Assembly (NCBI RefSeq): GCF_026914185.1
Contig: NC_070570.1
Coordinates: 3,286,001 to 3,350,000 of the forward strand
Origin: Puccinia triticina
Taxonomy: Eukaryota > Basidiomycota > Pucciniomycetes > Pucciniales > Pucciniaceae
DNA: 64,000 nucleotides
Reading direction: 5' to 3'
Position numbers and translations under genes: made by a program. Positions 1 through 10,404 of the stretch are shown here, piece by piece. The first letter of the stretch is position 1. Each line of letters opens with the position of its first letter. Under the pieces are notes generated by a model. That model was not told the origin of the DNA. It saw only the letters and a list, made by a program, of their open reading frames with translations, and did not search any database.

Positions 1-400
1 TCATAAATTCTGTGTTATTAGCTAAAATATACAATGATTATATCCAATTCAAGAAAAGTTCCAGACTGAGTCCCATTTGCAAGATTTTTGTTCATTTTCA
101 TCATCAAACTCATAGGGGTGTCACCCTTTGATGGGCTTTGCACCAACAATAATCTGCACACTTTATTGTTTGCTGCTCTTAAGAGTACAGCATATAACCA
201 AAGGTTAGTTCACCACAAACGTTTTCACCCCTCAAGTTTGAAACAAAGAATCAATTTGCTAAAATTATGTGCATGTAAAACAAGAAAAAACTGCTGGAAT
301 TGTTCAATTGAAATAATTGTTGAATCAAATGATATTGTTTATGTAAAGTGAATCAATCAAACGGCAAACAAAGAAAAGAAAGAGGAGGATGTTACAGGAG
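1..400. other. AT-rich sequence, no recognisable feature
   Basis: No domain, repeat or RNA gene was recognised. One short open frame at 88-351 on the plus strand has no recognisable motif and the AT-rich composition of a chance frame. Confidence 0.4.
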
Positions 401-935
401 GCTAGGATACATGAGTGTAGGCAGAGCGTTAGAGAGCTTGTCGGGCGGGGCTTTGGGCTGCTGATCAGAGGCCAGGGGACTGGTGGGTGCGGGACCACGG
501 GTGAGGGGGGGCAGCATGGATGGTGGCAGAGAGGGCGACGCAGACGGCGTTGAGGAGGGTGGGAGAGACGGGGGGGGAGACACGCGGGAGAAGGGCGGGC
601 GTCGGCTGGATGGCGCGGGGAGGGACAGGTCGGAGGGAGGGAGGGAGAAGAGATGAGCGCGGCCAGGGCGCCGGCGTTGAGGTCAAGGGCGCAAGCAAGG
701 CCAGTAGGGGATGGATGATGTTGGAGAGCGACGACGGCAAGGGAGGCAACGAGGGGAGCGCCGGAAGGTTGTTGGCAGCAGGGCCAGCGGGTCCTGCGCG
801 GCAGGGCAGGTTGAGCAAGAAGTCGAAGCCTTCAATGGCTGGGAAAGAGAGCGGAGGGAGCAAGCCGATGTCTGGCGGCTCCGAGGGCCCCCCATCCGGG
901 CCGCCCGCGCCAGCCGGCCGGACACATTTCGCTCA
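400..935. other. GC- and purine-rich block without a convincing gene
   Basis: The plus strand is strongly G-rich, with many GGGAGG and GGCGGG runs, so long frames stay open in several phases on both strands at once. None shows a domain. It lies directly downstream, on the minus strand, of the WD40 fragment and may be its decayed 3' part, but I could not confirm that. Confidence 0.4.
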
Positions 936-954
936 CACGCACCGGCTTCTCTCA

Positions 955-1400
955 ATTCAGACCAGCAGTGACTGCCAGTCTCTCTCCGGAGTCAAGGAAG
1001 ATACTAAGACAGCCATCTTCTTTTTGGGGACCGTCCAGCGACAGGCGGCAGTCTTTGGCTGACGCGGTTGCAATGGACAAGGCTGCCGGTGGTGTTGGAG
1101 GCCCAGATCTTGCGGTCTTGGTTGGAAAACTTGAAGGCCAAGAGGAAGATGTTGTCTTTGGCGGAGAGCGCCTGGCCATCGAAAACCTCCATGCTCTGCT
1201 GGCTCTCAAGGTTCAGCTCCCGGATTGTGCCGTCGTACGAGCTTGTGCAGATCAAGTGCGGGTTACTCGGATGGTCTTGGATGGCCAAGACGGCCGATTT
1301 GCGGGCATGGGATGGTCTTGTTGATTTCCTTCTGATTTTGGCATTGGTAAACGCCACTGACCAGTGTTGGCAGGATTCTGCGGAGTGACAAGTGGCGCGG
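955..1400 (-). pseudogene. WD40 fragment resembling WDR76/CMR1, frameshifted
   Basis: Read on the minus strand, this segment encodes SSYDGTIRELNLESQQSMEVF, followed by a KIWASNTTGSLVH stretch, the blade pattern of a WD40 propeller. After a frame change near 1,050 the other frame gives CRWTVPKKKMAVLVS. The order 'SSYDGTIR-LDLE', 'IW-GD-TGGL-H-D', 'RW-V-KKIG--S' is that of the CMR1/WDR76 family, a DNA-damage-associated nuclear WD40 protein. Only about two blades are visible and the frame is broken, so I call it a degraded fragment. The family assignment comes from remembered motif order and is an inference. Confidence 0.42.
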
Positions 1401-1649
1401 TCATGGAAACAATACGCTATAGAGGTGCGTTGCGTCAAGATGGTAGGCAGGGGTTTGCCTTGGTGGTGGTTTTTGTAATCAACAACAGAGGAATTATGTG
1501 GCTGGTGGTTGTGCATGTTGAGAGCTGGAAAGGTAGGATCGTGGGCAGGAAACAGTGGCGGTACCGAGGCGGAGACGGTTGGCAAGGGTACAAGTCAAGC
1601 CACGGGGGTAGGAGTGACTGAGGCGGAGTTGCAGAGTAGGTTGGTCGGG

Positions 1650-1800
1650 TTGATTGCCACAAGGTATAAAGGTGGGGGGGGTTGGGACGTTCTATTGATC
1701 CGCAGGGGATTTGGTTTTGTTCCGCCCCCTCCCTGGGAGCCACCTAGCTGCTTGGTTAGGCCCTCCCTGGCTAGTTTACCAACCGGCCCTCTTTTGCTTG
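1650..1800 (+). repeat. Copy 1 of a CCCTCCCTG-containing promoter-like repeat
   Basis: It holds a TATA-like GGTATAAAGG, then a G-rich run, then GGGGATTTGGTTTTGTTC and CGCCCCCTCCCTGGGAGCC. The same order (TTAAAG/TATAAAG, CAGGGGATC, TTGT/CCCACCCCCTCCCTGAAGGCC) recurs at about 43,066-43,130 on plus and 52,880-52,955 on minus. This marks the edge of a dispersed repeat, possibly an LTR or promoter block. Confidence 0.45.
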
Positions 1801-1849
1801 TTGCTCCGGCACAGCTGGAGGGTCATCCATAGGGCCTTTGGGTCTTTGG

Positions 1850-3040
1850 GGATTTTTCAACGTCTGATACCTTGTGTAATAGATTTGATTATTTTTTGAC
1901 AATTGCATAGGCCAAAACTTACATCTAAATGTCCAGGATTGTGTTGATTTAAGATAGTTGGATGAAACAGAAAAGGATGGATGGCTGAATTGAAAAAATG
2001 CTGCTTACTGCTTATTTTATCAATCAAGAGGCTGTGCCCTACATACCTACAAAAAGTCCTGTTTTCCTGTATTGATCCAGCCTTAGGCCCCAATTACAAA
2101 CACAATTTTGAGATTATTTTGAGATTATTTTAAAAAAAAATTGGAAATCAAAACCAACTTCATTTTGAGTTCTTTTCATTGCAAAATAATCCCAAAACTC
2201 TTTAAACACACCCGGGAAGGGTGTTTGAGATTCCAGAATCTCAAAATTTTGAGCAGGCAGTATGCCTGTATGGTTGCCAGGCCACTGGTGCCTCAGACCC
2301 CGCCCCCCCCCCCCATTTAATGGCTGTATTGGGTTGGCGGAGTTTGCCGGGCAGGGTTTGGCTGGCACATGAAAAAAACTGCTGCTGCAGTACCAATATA
2401 CCAGATTGTGTTCCACAATCGCACTCACTGACAAAAATACTGATGGCCTACCCTTACAAACACCTCCAGGAAGCCCGGGAACACCAGGGGCAGTATGATC
2501 CTGGCCTTTGCGGCGGGACAACTGGACAAAACGCTTTTGAATATGGCTACAATCTTGCCGCAGATAATTCAAACGTCCATGGAGCCAGCTGTGAAGTACA
2601 TGTCACCCCATTTTGTCATGCCTATGAGTAAGAAATTGAATACAATGAGATTTTGCAAAGCCAAGGTATACTCACTCTGTTCAATCAGTCAGCCGCCGGC
2701 TGCGTGGGTTGGCTGAATGGGCCCTTGGAGGGTTCAGACCACCCCATTGATTCTTGCCCCTTGAATTTACTTGTGAACCGGCAAGCACCACAAAATTGAT
2801 GCTTGCATAGGTCTTGCAGGCAAGAGTCCGTTGGATGGATTTGCAAACAGCCCCCAAGCTACCAGACACACTCCAATTGCCCCCCCCCCCCCCCTCCCCC
2901 GCAGTCTTCTGGCCGGGCCAACACTTCTTGCACGGAAGAAGACCTAGGCATCAGTACCTTGAATGCCTTTGCAAGGGGCTCTTGACTGGTTACGCGGGGG
3001 TTTGCCCGTGCTCAGGGGGCACCCAGAAATTGAGCCCAAG
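1850..3040. other. No gene recognised; two long poly-C tracts
   Basis: Poly-C runs of 12 and 15 bases lie at about 2,303-2,314 and 2,880-2,894. A short open frame at 2,221-2,631 lacks a recognisable domain. There is a local repeat, GAGATTATTTT twice near 2,110-2,130. I see nothing that supports a gene. Confidence 0.35.
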
Positions 3041-3051
3041 GGGGAAGCAAG

Positions 3052-3420
3052 TTGGTCTCTTTGTCTACTCGCAAGCAGGACCAACCTTGGGCTGAAATAG
3101 AGGCAAGCAATGCCCTTGCGGCTGAAAAAAAAAGGGAACGGGCAAGGAAGACAGCTGAAAGGCTTGAAGCTCAACACCTCAAGACCATCCAAAAGGGCCT
3201 CGCACGGCAGTTAAGGAAACTAGGTGTCCACTGCTCACTCCTTGGGTGTTATGGACTGAGGATACATTGTTGGAGCTCTTGCCTTGGTACAATGACATCA
3301 AAGAAAAGTTTGACGAGATCAAGCGGGTTACTCCAAGATTCACAGTCTGGCTTGCATACTACAACCAAGCGACTCTGTGTCTGCAAGAGTACCTCTTGTT
3401 ATCAGGCTGAGTAAAGGACA
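3052..3420 (+). pseudogene. Broken ORF with basic coiled-coil segment
   Basis: The first part reads as a charged, Ala/Glu/Lys/Arg-rich helix (EKKRERARKTAERLEAQHLK). After a frame change near 3,230 a second frame continues with LLPWYNDIKEKFDEIKRV and a WLAYYNQATLCLQEYLLLSG tail before a stop. The two parts probably belonged to one protein. A similar Ala/Lys/Glu-rich stretch lies at about 8,480-8,680. I do not recognise the family; a transposon-linked coiled-coil protein is a guess. Confidence 0.3.
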
Positions 3421-3469
3421 GTTTGACCCAACGTTGTGGAGTTCTGGCGCGTACTCAGGGTCAAGACAC

Positions 3470-4330
3470 TAAAAAAAAAAAAAAAAGCCTCAAGACCATC
3501 AAGGCCTTCAATCTCGACAACGCGGCGCACACGACACTCTCAAGACTTTTTTTAGGCTCCTGCTCTCATTTCTCCCCTCTTCCCTTTCTTTTCCTTTCTT
3601 TCCCTTTCTCTTCTTTCTTTCTTTTCTTTTGTTTGTTTGGTTTTGTTTTGATTCCCCCATTGATTTTTCTTTTTTATATATGTCTTTTCTTTTCTGTTTC
3701 TTCTTGGCGCGCGTTGGAGAGGATGAGACGGAGGAGGGTTGGTTTTTGTTTTTTGATGTTGTTTGCTTGTCTATTTGGTTTTGGTGTGGAGGTTGTTTCT
3801 CTTTGGTTGTTCTTTTTGTTTCATCTTCTCATCTTAGTTGTAGAGGCGCGGCGGGCACAAGGGCTTGTTGAGCGGCATGTCGCGGGCCTGACTCCAAGTT
3901 CAGCCAAACTTGGAGGAGGGATCCGCATGGTATCCACCTCCAAACCACAAGGAATATCATCAGTTTTGAGTTTTGAAGTTTATTGATCCCGGGTTGTGTC
4001 GATCCATTCCCCACATCCTTCAGAGTTTTTGAGTACCCGAGCTTTCTGAGTTCTTTTCTTCTGATCACCGGCCGACATTCCAACGAGAACTCCGGCTTCC
4101 CTCTGATTTTTCCACGTTTCCTGAGCTTTTACACCCAACCAAACCGCCAAGGGGTATTCCACCCCCCCTCTTCCCTCTCAAAAAATCCCCCCCCACCGCT
4201 ATCACTTCTGTTCAACCATTCCCAATACTTTTTGCAGGACCACCAACAAGGGCAGCACTCAAGCACCTTCCCCTCACCCGACTGCCTCAGCTCAGCCCTG
4301 ACAGGAGTCCATAACGTTACCATGTGATGA
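3470..4330 (+). repeat. Pyrimidine-rich leader repeat, copy 1
   Basis: A CTCAAGACCATCAAGG start is followed by a TTTC/TTTG-rich stretch with a GCGCG motif. A C/T-rich segment then ends in an acceptor-like TTTTTGCAG and GGACCACCAACAAGGGCAGC. The same order of blocks is found at about 6,020-6,740, ending GGACCACCGCAAAGGCAGCAC. The two copies are diverged and direct. They resemble a 5' leader with an intron followed by a coding start, but no intact protein follows copy 1. The open frames across the T-rich part are composition artefacts. Confidence 0.4.
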
Positions 4331-4528
4331 TGTCTATCTGGAGAGTGGGAATACAATGTCTCCAATATCTATATTTGTCATGGTTGGCTCACTGAAATTC
4401 TCTGATTTCCTGTCTGTAGACCGTGTACAATGCAATTTTGCATTTGGGGAGTTGTGGAATCTATGTAGTCTTGACTCTTCACAGCTTTCCTGAGCTAGTA
4501 AGCCTTCAAAAGTGTTGAAGTCTTATGA

Positions 4529-4960
4529 ATGTTGACTTATTCTTATGCTGATCATAACTGGTTCCTTCAGTTATGGAATTACATATCAGCAATGCACGGG
4601 AACAATGCTGCCACTGTGGCTTATGAGCACGAAAAGATGAACAACAGCATGGAGGCATTGGTTGCTGACATTGGCCCGGAGGCAGGCGGTGAGGCAGGCG
4701 GCAACACCCCAATTGCCAACACGGATGACGTGCAGGCGGCTCGGGATTGTCAAGGCACGGTGGGCTTGACTGCTGCTGAAGATGAACTTGATCCTCAAAC
4801 AGGCCACAAGGACAACTCATCCTGGCATTTTGATGCGGCCAAGCCAAGTACTCAGCCATCCACAGCCCACCCACGCTCACCTATAGGGAATAATGCGGGG
4901 AGTCAGCCCACATTGCAACCAGCTACAGTGTCAGCCTTAGAGTCAACACAGCTGACCTAA
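4529..4960 (+). CDS. Unrecognised ORF, Ala/Asn/Pro-rich, 143 aa
   Basis: An open frame lies downstream of leader copy 1. It begins with an aromatic-rich stretch (WFLQLWNYISAMHGNN) and continues into a Gly/Ala/Thr/Ser/Pro-rich, probably disordered tail. There is no cysteine knuckle, catalytic motif or membrane segment. It could be the remnant of a retroelement gag-like protein or a chance frame. No function is proposed. Confidence 0.25.
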   Translation: MLTYSYADHNWFLQLWNYISAMHGNNAATVAYEHEKMNNSMEALVADIGPEAGGEAGGNTPIANTDDVQAARDCQGTVGLTAAEDELDPQTGHKDNSSWHFDAAKPSTQPSTAHPRSPIGNNAGSQPTLQPATVSALESTQLT

Positions 4961-4964
4961 AGCC

Positions 4965-5800
4965 TGCCTTTTTCTACTTTTTACATATGAATTACTTCAT
5001 ATCTTTTTCATCTTATAAGATATCCTTGTTTTGACTTCATATTCTGTTTCTTCATGCAATTTTAACCCTAGTTACAACTTACCAATTCTCTGTAACTCTA
5101 CTCCTTCCCTGAGTTCTTGAGTTGTGGTGCGCATGCGCAGTTGTGACGTGTCAGCGCTACCAGGCGCGCCAAACCACATGTACATATGTAATTACATAAG
5201 CAAACTGTGAAAATTTTTGAAGTCAGGATCCCCCTTGCCTGAGGAGGATCTACAGACTTCAGCAGACCAGAACCACACCTCCAGACAACCCAGGATCACC
5301 AGAACAAGGCCACTACACTCCCAGTATTACCCACAGGAATATTGACAGTTAGTACCCTTTTCATTGACCCTTGCTTATCTCAGAGGAGTTCCTCTCTGTC
5401 TCTTTGACTGCTTTCTCTCCTCTCTTGTTTGCTTCTCTCCTCTTTGATCACATGTACATATACCTCTAGACATCTACTCTTAAGGATCAAACCTCTGCAT
5501 ATCCTTCTTTTTCTGTGGTTTTTGTCAGTAACAAACCACATAGGTTTCCCTTTAAAGAACCTTGACTATCCACAGAGAAGTCTAAAAAATTGTGGCTGAT
5601 TAGACTTGTCTAATTCAGGTACCTTCCACGTTTCCATTGTGAGAAGAGGCTGTTGCAATCTCAGGCACAGCTTGGCAGCACTCCCTTAAGGAGTAGCATT
5701 GCTAGTGGATGTTAGTTCCCACCTACAGGTCAAAAGAACCTTGATTATCATAACTCAGATCATCTCTTTCTTTCTATCTCTCTCTCTCTTACTGTTTGTT
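4965..5800. other. No gene; possible solo-LTR-like sequence
   Basis: A TGTGGTGCGCATGCGCAG block near 5,123 has the look of an LTR start seen in fungal LTR elements. It is followed by a C/T-rich region with CCTCTTTGATCACATG. I could not find a partner copy, a TG...CA pair with duplicated flanks or a primer-binding site, so the LTR reading is weak. Confidence 0.25.
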
Positions 5801-6019
5801 ATTTCTTTATCCCAAGAAATCCAAGCAGTGCCCGCCCATTTTTCTTGTGTCCTGTTGTCACATAAGAGACACAGGCTCACATACAGCCAGCCCACACCCG
5901 CCTCTGCCGCCCGCCCTGCAGCCTCCTAAACCAGTAGAACTACCCACCCACCAACGCGGCCGCACAGTGTGGCAGCCATTGCATCAGTTTTTTTCAGTCA
6001 TTTCTCAGTTTTGGTCATG

Positions 6020-6940
6020 GCGGATCCAGGATCAAGACCTCATCAAGACTCCCTCAAGAATCCTCAAGATCAATCAGCGTATCACGTGCGCAAGGCTCAA
6101 GGCATTTCACGATCCCTTCCCCCCTTCCCTTCTCATTGTCCTCTTCCTTCTTTTTATTGTTTTGTTTTGTTTGTCTTCTCTCTTTTCTTATATGCGCGCT
6201 TTTGGATGGAGATGTATGTGGTGGGTTGGTGTGTTGTTGTGTGTTTTCTTTGGTTGTGTTCTTTTCTCTTTTCCTTCTTGTTGTTGTGCGCGCAGAGGTG
6301 CTCAGGTGGATGATGACCTTTCCATACATGTCACAGTTCCCAAAGTCTGAGTTCAGCTCAAACTCAGATGATGGGGTGGCATGAACTTTGTCTGAACCAC
6401 TTTTTTCTTTTGGCTTTTCAGATCATCCATCCAGAATCTTAATCTTGTTGATCCCTCTCTGAGTCCATGTGTCTTCTGAGTTCAAACTCTCAGCACCTCA
6501 AGTCCCATTTCCCCAAATCCCTTCTTTAGATCACATCTTCCGGCCCTCTTTGCCAGACTCCTTTCCTCTTCAAATCCTCAACAACAAACTACTGCCGACG
6601 GGAATCTACACCTTGTTGTCTCTCAACAAATCCCCCCTCCATCTTTGGCTATCTTGATTCCCCTACATCTCTTTTCCGGACCACCGCAAAGGCAGCACAC
6701 AGCGCACTCTCCCTTCCAATAACTGCCAACGGCCCAGCACCATTGGAGTTCCACAATGGAGGTGGCCAAGCCTGATGATAACATGGCCATTGGTGTGCTC
6801 ACAATGATGGCAAAGGCCCAGGAAACCACCGGCTTTTGGATGATGGAGGAGCGCCAACGTCAGACAGAGGCTCAAGCTTGTGGAAGTCCCTCTTCTGCGA
6901 AGGGACGGGCAGCCCTGGTTGTGGAGCGAACCCTCTGAAG
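6020..6940 (+). repeat. Pyrimidine-rich leader repeat, copy 2, with short ORF
   Basis: This is the second copy of the leader seen at 3,470-4,330: a CTCAAGA-rich start, TTTTGTTTTG/TTTCTT tract, GCGCGC motif, C/T-rich segment and GGACCACCGCAAAGGCAGC. A short plus-strand frame at 6,756-6,938 begins MEVAKPDDNMAIGVLTMMAK, a plausible amphipathic helix, and stops after 60 residues. I do not recognise the protein. The pair of copies suggests a low-copy mobile sequence. Confidence 0.35.
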
Positions 6941-7321
6941 GAGGCACTTGAGTCTAAAACCAACTTACAACCACGTCATGGTTGGCCAGTTTTGGTGTAG
7001 CCAACTTTTGGACGGCTGAACCTCCTGTACATCCATCTCCCTGGAGGTAAAAAGTTGAGTCAGAGATAGAGGAGGATGGTGCAACCTCCTCATCTACATT
7101 TCAAAAGAAAGTATTGAAAATTGGAGCAGCAGGAATTTTTTCAAGATTTTGAAAATCTGAAAATCTGACTCTTCAGGATTGAACTGAAGTTGATTCTTGG
7201 CTTCTCAACCAGGATCCCTCCTTCACAAAATTCCTCAAAACAATTCTGTTTACTATCCTGATATGGCCATCTTTTCCTCTATTGGTTTACATAAGGAATG
7301 GTTTGGTTTGAAGAAAAAAAA

Positions 7322-8176
7322 AGGCTTTGTGCACTCCAAATATTTACTACATGCACTCCAAAAAAGGAGTAAAATTGTGTCTACTCCAATAAATGTTGAG
7401 GTGAACAAAGGTTTACTCCAAAAGTGTGCTAAATTGGAGTGTTCAAAAGTTCACTCCAATATATATTTGGAGTGAACCTTTTTTCACTCCAAAAGTGTGC
7501 CAAATTGGAGTGTTCAGAAGTTCACTTCAATATTTATTGGAGTGAAAACTTGTGCACTCCAAAAAAATGGAGTGTAAAATTAGGCACTCAAAATGTGGAG
7601 TGGAGTTCAACCCACTCCATCTTTTTGGAGTGTGGACCACTGGGAACTCCAAAAAAGTGTGGCCAGTGATTCCCATGAAAAAAGAGCAGATAAATAGGCT
7701 TTGACTCACTGGAATCTTTGGGCCCTAGTCTTAGGGGAGGAAGGAGAGTGTGGTGGGAGTTTGTCTGCAGGGGGGAGGCAGATTCTCCAAGTGTCAAAGC
7801 ACAACTTCTTTGATCTGTAGGAGTTGCTTGGAGTGCATGCATGTATTTAAAATATGTATGCACTCCAGTATTTATTGGAGTGTACAGTAGTACACTCCAA
7901 TCTTGAACCAGACCAAGTTTCAAGATTGGAGTGCACAAGTTTCCCTCCAATAAATATTGGAGTGAACTTCTGAACACTCCAATTTAGCCCACTTGTGGAG
8001 TGAACAAAGGTTCACTCCAAATATACATTGGAGTGAACTTCTGAACACTCCAATTTAGCCCACTTTTGGAGTGAACCTTTGTTCACTCCAACATTTATTG
8101 GTGTAGACACAAGTTCACTCCTTTTTTGGAGTGCATGTAGTAAATATGTAGTAAATATTTGGAGTGCATAAAGCCT
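7322..8176. mobile_element. Foldback element, copy A (CACTCCAA family)
   Basis: Both ends carry AGGCTTTRTGCACTCCAAAT in inverted orientation. The arms are built from repeated units of the type TTCACTCCAA/TTGGAGTGAA, so the element folds on itself almost completely. A second copy, with an extra insertion, occupies 45,201-47,367. The centre (about 7,690-7,810) corresponds to the interior of copy B but lacks the 1.2-kb insert, so it serves as the natural empty site. No protein is encoded. Confidence 0.75.
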
Positions 8177-8454
8177 GCCCCAACTAAAATTGGCTTGTAA
8201 AAAATCCTACACATACAATTTTTGAAAAATTCAAAATCCTTCTTGATGTGGATGAAGACCTCCATCTTGGGCACACCCTGCCCAAAATTATTATCCACTG
8301 GGTGGTTGTGTAAGTTTTACAGGATTTTTACAAAAAAAAAGGACCTCAGAAGCCCAACCGTGACATGCGAGCATGTGCATTTTTGACTCAAGCCTCTCCC
8401 GCACTTTGTGTGTTTGACAGAGAGGCTGTACACGCTCAACAGAGGCTCTTTGAC

Positions 8455-8720
8455 AGCAGCAACACAACCGGGATGACAAATGCCAGGCGGCAGCAAAGAA
8501 AACAGAGGAGAAAGAGACTGCACGGGCGCTGGCCTTGAAGGAAGCCAAAGCCACTTGGGCCATCCCAAGTTGGAGAAGGAGAGCGCAGAGCGACGGGCGC
8601 GGTTGCAAGTTGAAGATTGTTGCGCATGTGAAGCAGAGAGGAAAGTCCAACGTGAAGAAGCAATAACGCAGAAGAGGCCTGGAGATATGACGCCGCTCAG
8701 GTGCACCTGGCTGCCGAGCG
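8455..8720 (+). pseudogene. Charged helical ORF remnant
   Basis: One frame (near 8,479-8,670) reads as Ala/Lys/Glu-rich helix containing AAAKKTEEKETARALALKEA, then basic residues and a stop. It resembles the segment at 3,120-3,200 in composition. No domain is recognised; probably a remnant. Confidence 0.22.
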
Positions 8721-8879
8721 GGCCACCCCAGAGAAATCACGTCAAATATTCAAGACTACGATGTTCACAATGCTTGCCAACCTCATTAAAAATTCTTAGT
8801 TACTGTTTGTCTCTCAGTGCAACAGGTCTTGATTACTATATCCCACATTTAAGTTGACCAGATTCTATAACAGTTCACG

Positions 8880-8975
8880 TTATCCGTCTCACAGGAGAAA
8901 AGCAATCTATTTTTGTCTGACATGAGAAAAGCAATATGTTTTTGTCTGACCTGAGAAAAGCAATCCATTTTGGTG
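8880..8975. repeat. Three copies of a short GAGAAAAGCAAT unit
   Basis: The sequence RTCTGACMTGAGAAAAGCAAT (with variants) occurs three times about 33 bp apart. No gene is nearby. Confidence 0.6.
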
Positions 8976-8979
8976 GCAG

Positions 8980-9525
8980 TTATCAACTGTTCTACTTAAT
9001 AGTCTGACAAAATAAAAACATTTTATTTTGTTTTTCAGGAGTTATCAATATCTCCCACCAACAAGGAATTAGGATTTCTCTAATCCACTGTGATCACGGG
9101 TTCTTATTGAGCCAAAATGAGATGAAGCCTGTCCCAGTGCGAGCATATGCGCCTGGTGTGTGCTGCAAGGTGGAGAAAATGAAGTGTTGAGCTTATGCAG
9201 GCTCCATATAACTATTTGCTTAGCTTCACATCTTGCTTACCTTGTACGCACACCCGGCAGCCAAGGGGATCAATACCCCATGGGAATGCAGCAGCTTGTC
9301 TGTGGAACTCCGCGGCTTTGCTGTGGGAACGCTTGAGGAAAAATATCCACAGGCATATCTCTGCATAGGTAAACCAAGCGTCAGCAAATCATAAGATGAT
9401 GGATTAGACCTCATTCTTCATACCTGATACCTTGTGATTGTGAATGTCATTGAGGGCCAAATCATCCATGAATTTGCAGGAGATGGCCCACTTGGATGCC
9501 TGGGAAACAGGATGTGCCAACCTCC
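8980..9525. other. No gene recognised
   Basis: Mixed-composition sequence without domain-bearing frames, tandem repeats or RNA genes that I can recognise. Confidence 0.35.
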
Positions 9526-9532
9526 ATAATTA

Positions 9533-9932
9533 CAAGGGTGTAACAGCTGCGCTACGCGCTTTTTTCTGTATCTCCAAAAATAGATGGCAAGATTTCATAA
9601 GTACAGAAATATTTTTGGATATTCTGAATTCTCCCACATCCATGAATCAAAAACGCTTTTTTCAATTTTCTTTATTGAAGTGGTACTCCTTTGAAACTAT
9701 GAAGCAGTGTCATTTGGGCGCTTTTTCAGCGCAGCTGTTTTGAGCTTTCAAATTCACCTGCTTCATGGACTTAAAGCCACATAATCCCAGTTCCAAGAGT
9801 ACAAAGATGCGCTTTGGATTCCTGGGAGCAGGAGAATTCTGAATATCCAAAATAATCTGTGTACTTCTGAAATCTTGCCATCTATTTTCAGAGATACAGA
9901 AAAAAGCGCTTAGCGCAGCTGTTACACCCTTG
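9533..9932. mobile_element. 400-bp MITE with 100-bp TIRs and 7-bp TSD
   Basis: The ends begin CAAGGGTGTAACAGCTGCGC in opposite orientation, and similarity between the arms continues for about 100 bp to GATATTCTGAATTCTCC. The element is flanked on the left (9,526-9,532) and right (9,933-9,939) by ATAATTA. It has no coding capacity. The CA-RGGGT start is hAT-like, but seven identical flanking bases differ from the usual eight of hAT. Confidence 0.85.
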
Positions 9933-9939
9933 ATAATTA

Positions 9940-10400
9940 TTGAAAAGCCAATTGATGAGCACGGTCATGCTTGAAGGCCCACCTTGATGCCCATTGGAGA
10001 TCCAGGGGATTCCTTGGATCGGAGGCATTTGTTTGATTTGTGATAGGTGAAGTTGTTGATGATACCTTGGGAGCAATGGGTGGTGCGGATTCTTGTTGGT
10101 TGGGGATGGCTATCAGGGAGCTGGGGAACAGGCCAAGCTTGACCCGGGCCAGAAATGTGAGATAAGGCATTCCATAAGACCCCAGCCTGTTTCAGATGGC
10201 CACGTGAATTGGGTGGCTGGCTGGCCATCAAGATCCACTTTTTTGCAGCACAAAAATATCCATGCCACCCACATCAACAACGCCGGAGCCGTTATGCAAC
10301 CATACATTCCACCCAGAAGACAATCCACACCTTGGGAACCGTATAAACAACCCAGCAGATGAACCCAACATCCAGGATGCAAACAAGGAGGAGACTGTTG
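9940..10400. other. No gene recognised
   Basis: Short overlapping frames on both strands have no domain. This is the sequence into which the LTR element at 10,405 inserted. Confidence 0.3.
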
Positions 10401-10404
10401 CCCT

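Noticed and set aside
392..1062. Overlapping long ORFs on both strands in the GC-rich block
   Set aside because: They are open in several frames because of purine-rich composition, and none shows a domain.
3423..3986. 187-aa ORF rich in Phe/Leu that looks like a membrane protein
   Set aside because: The hydrophobicity comes from a T-rich tract that is repeated at 6,100-6,300 in another frame; it is a composition artefact.
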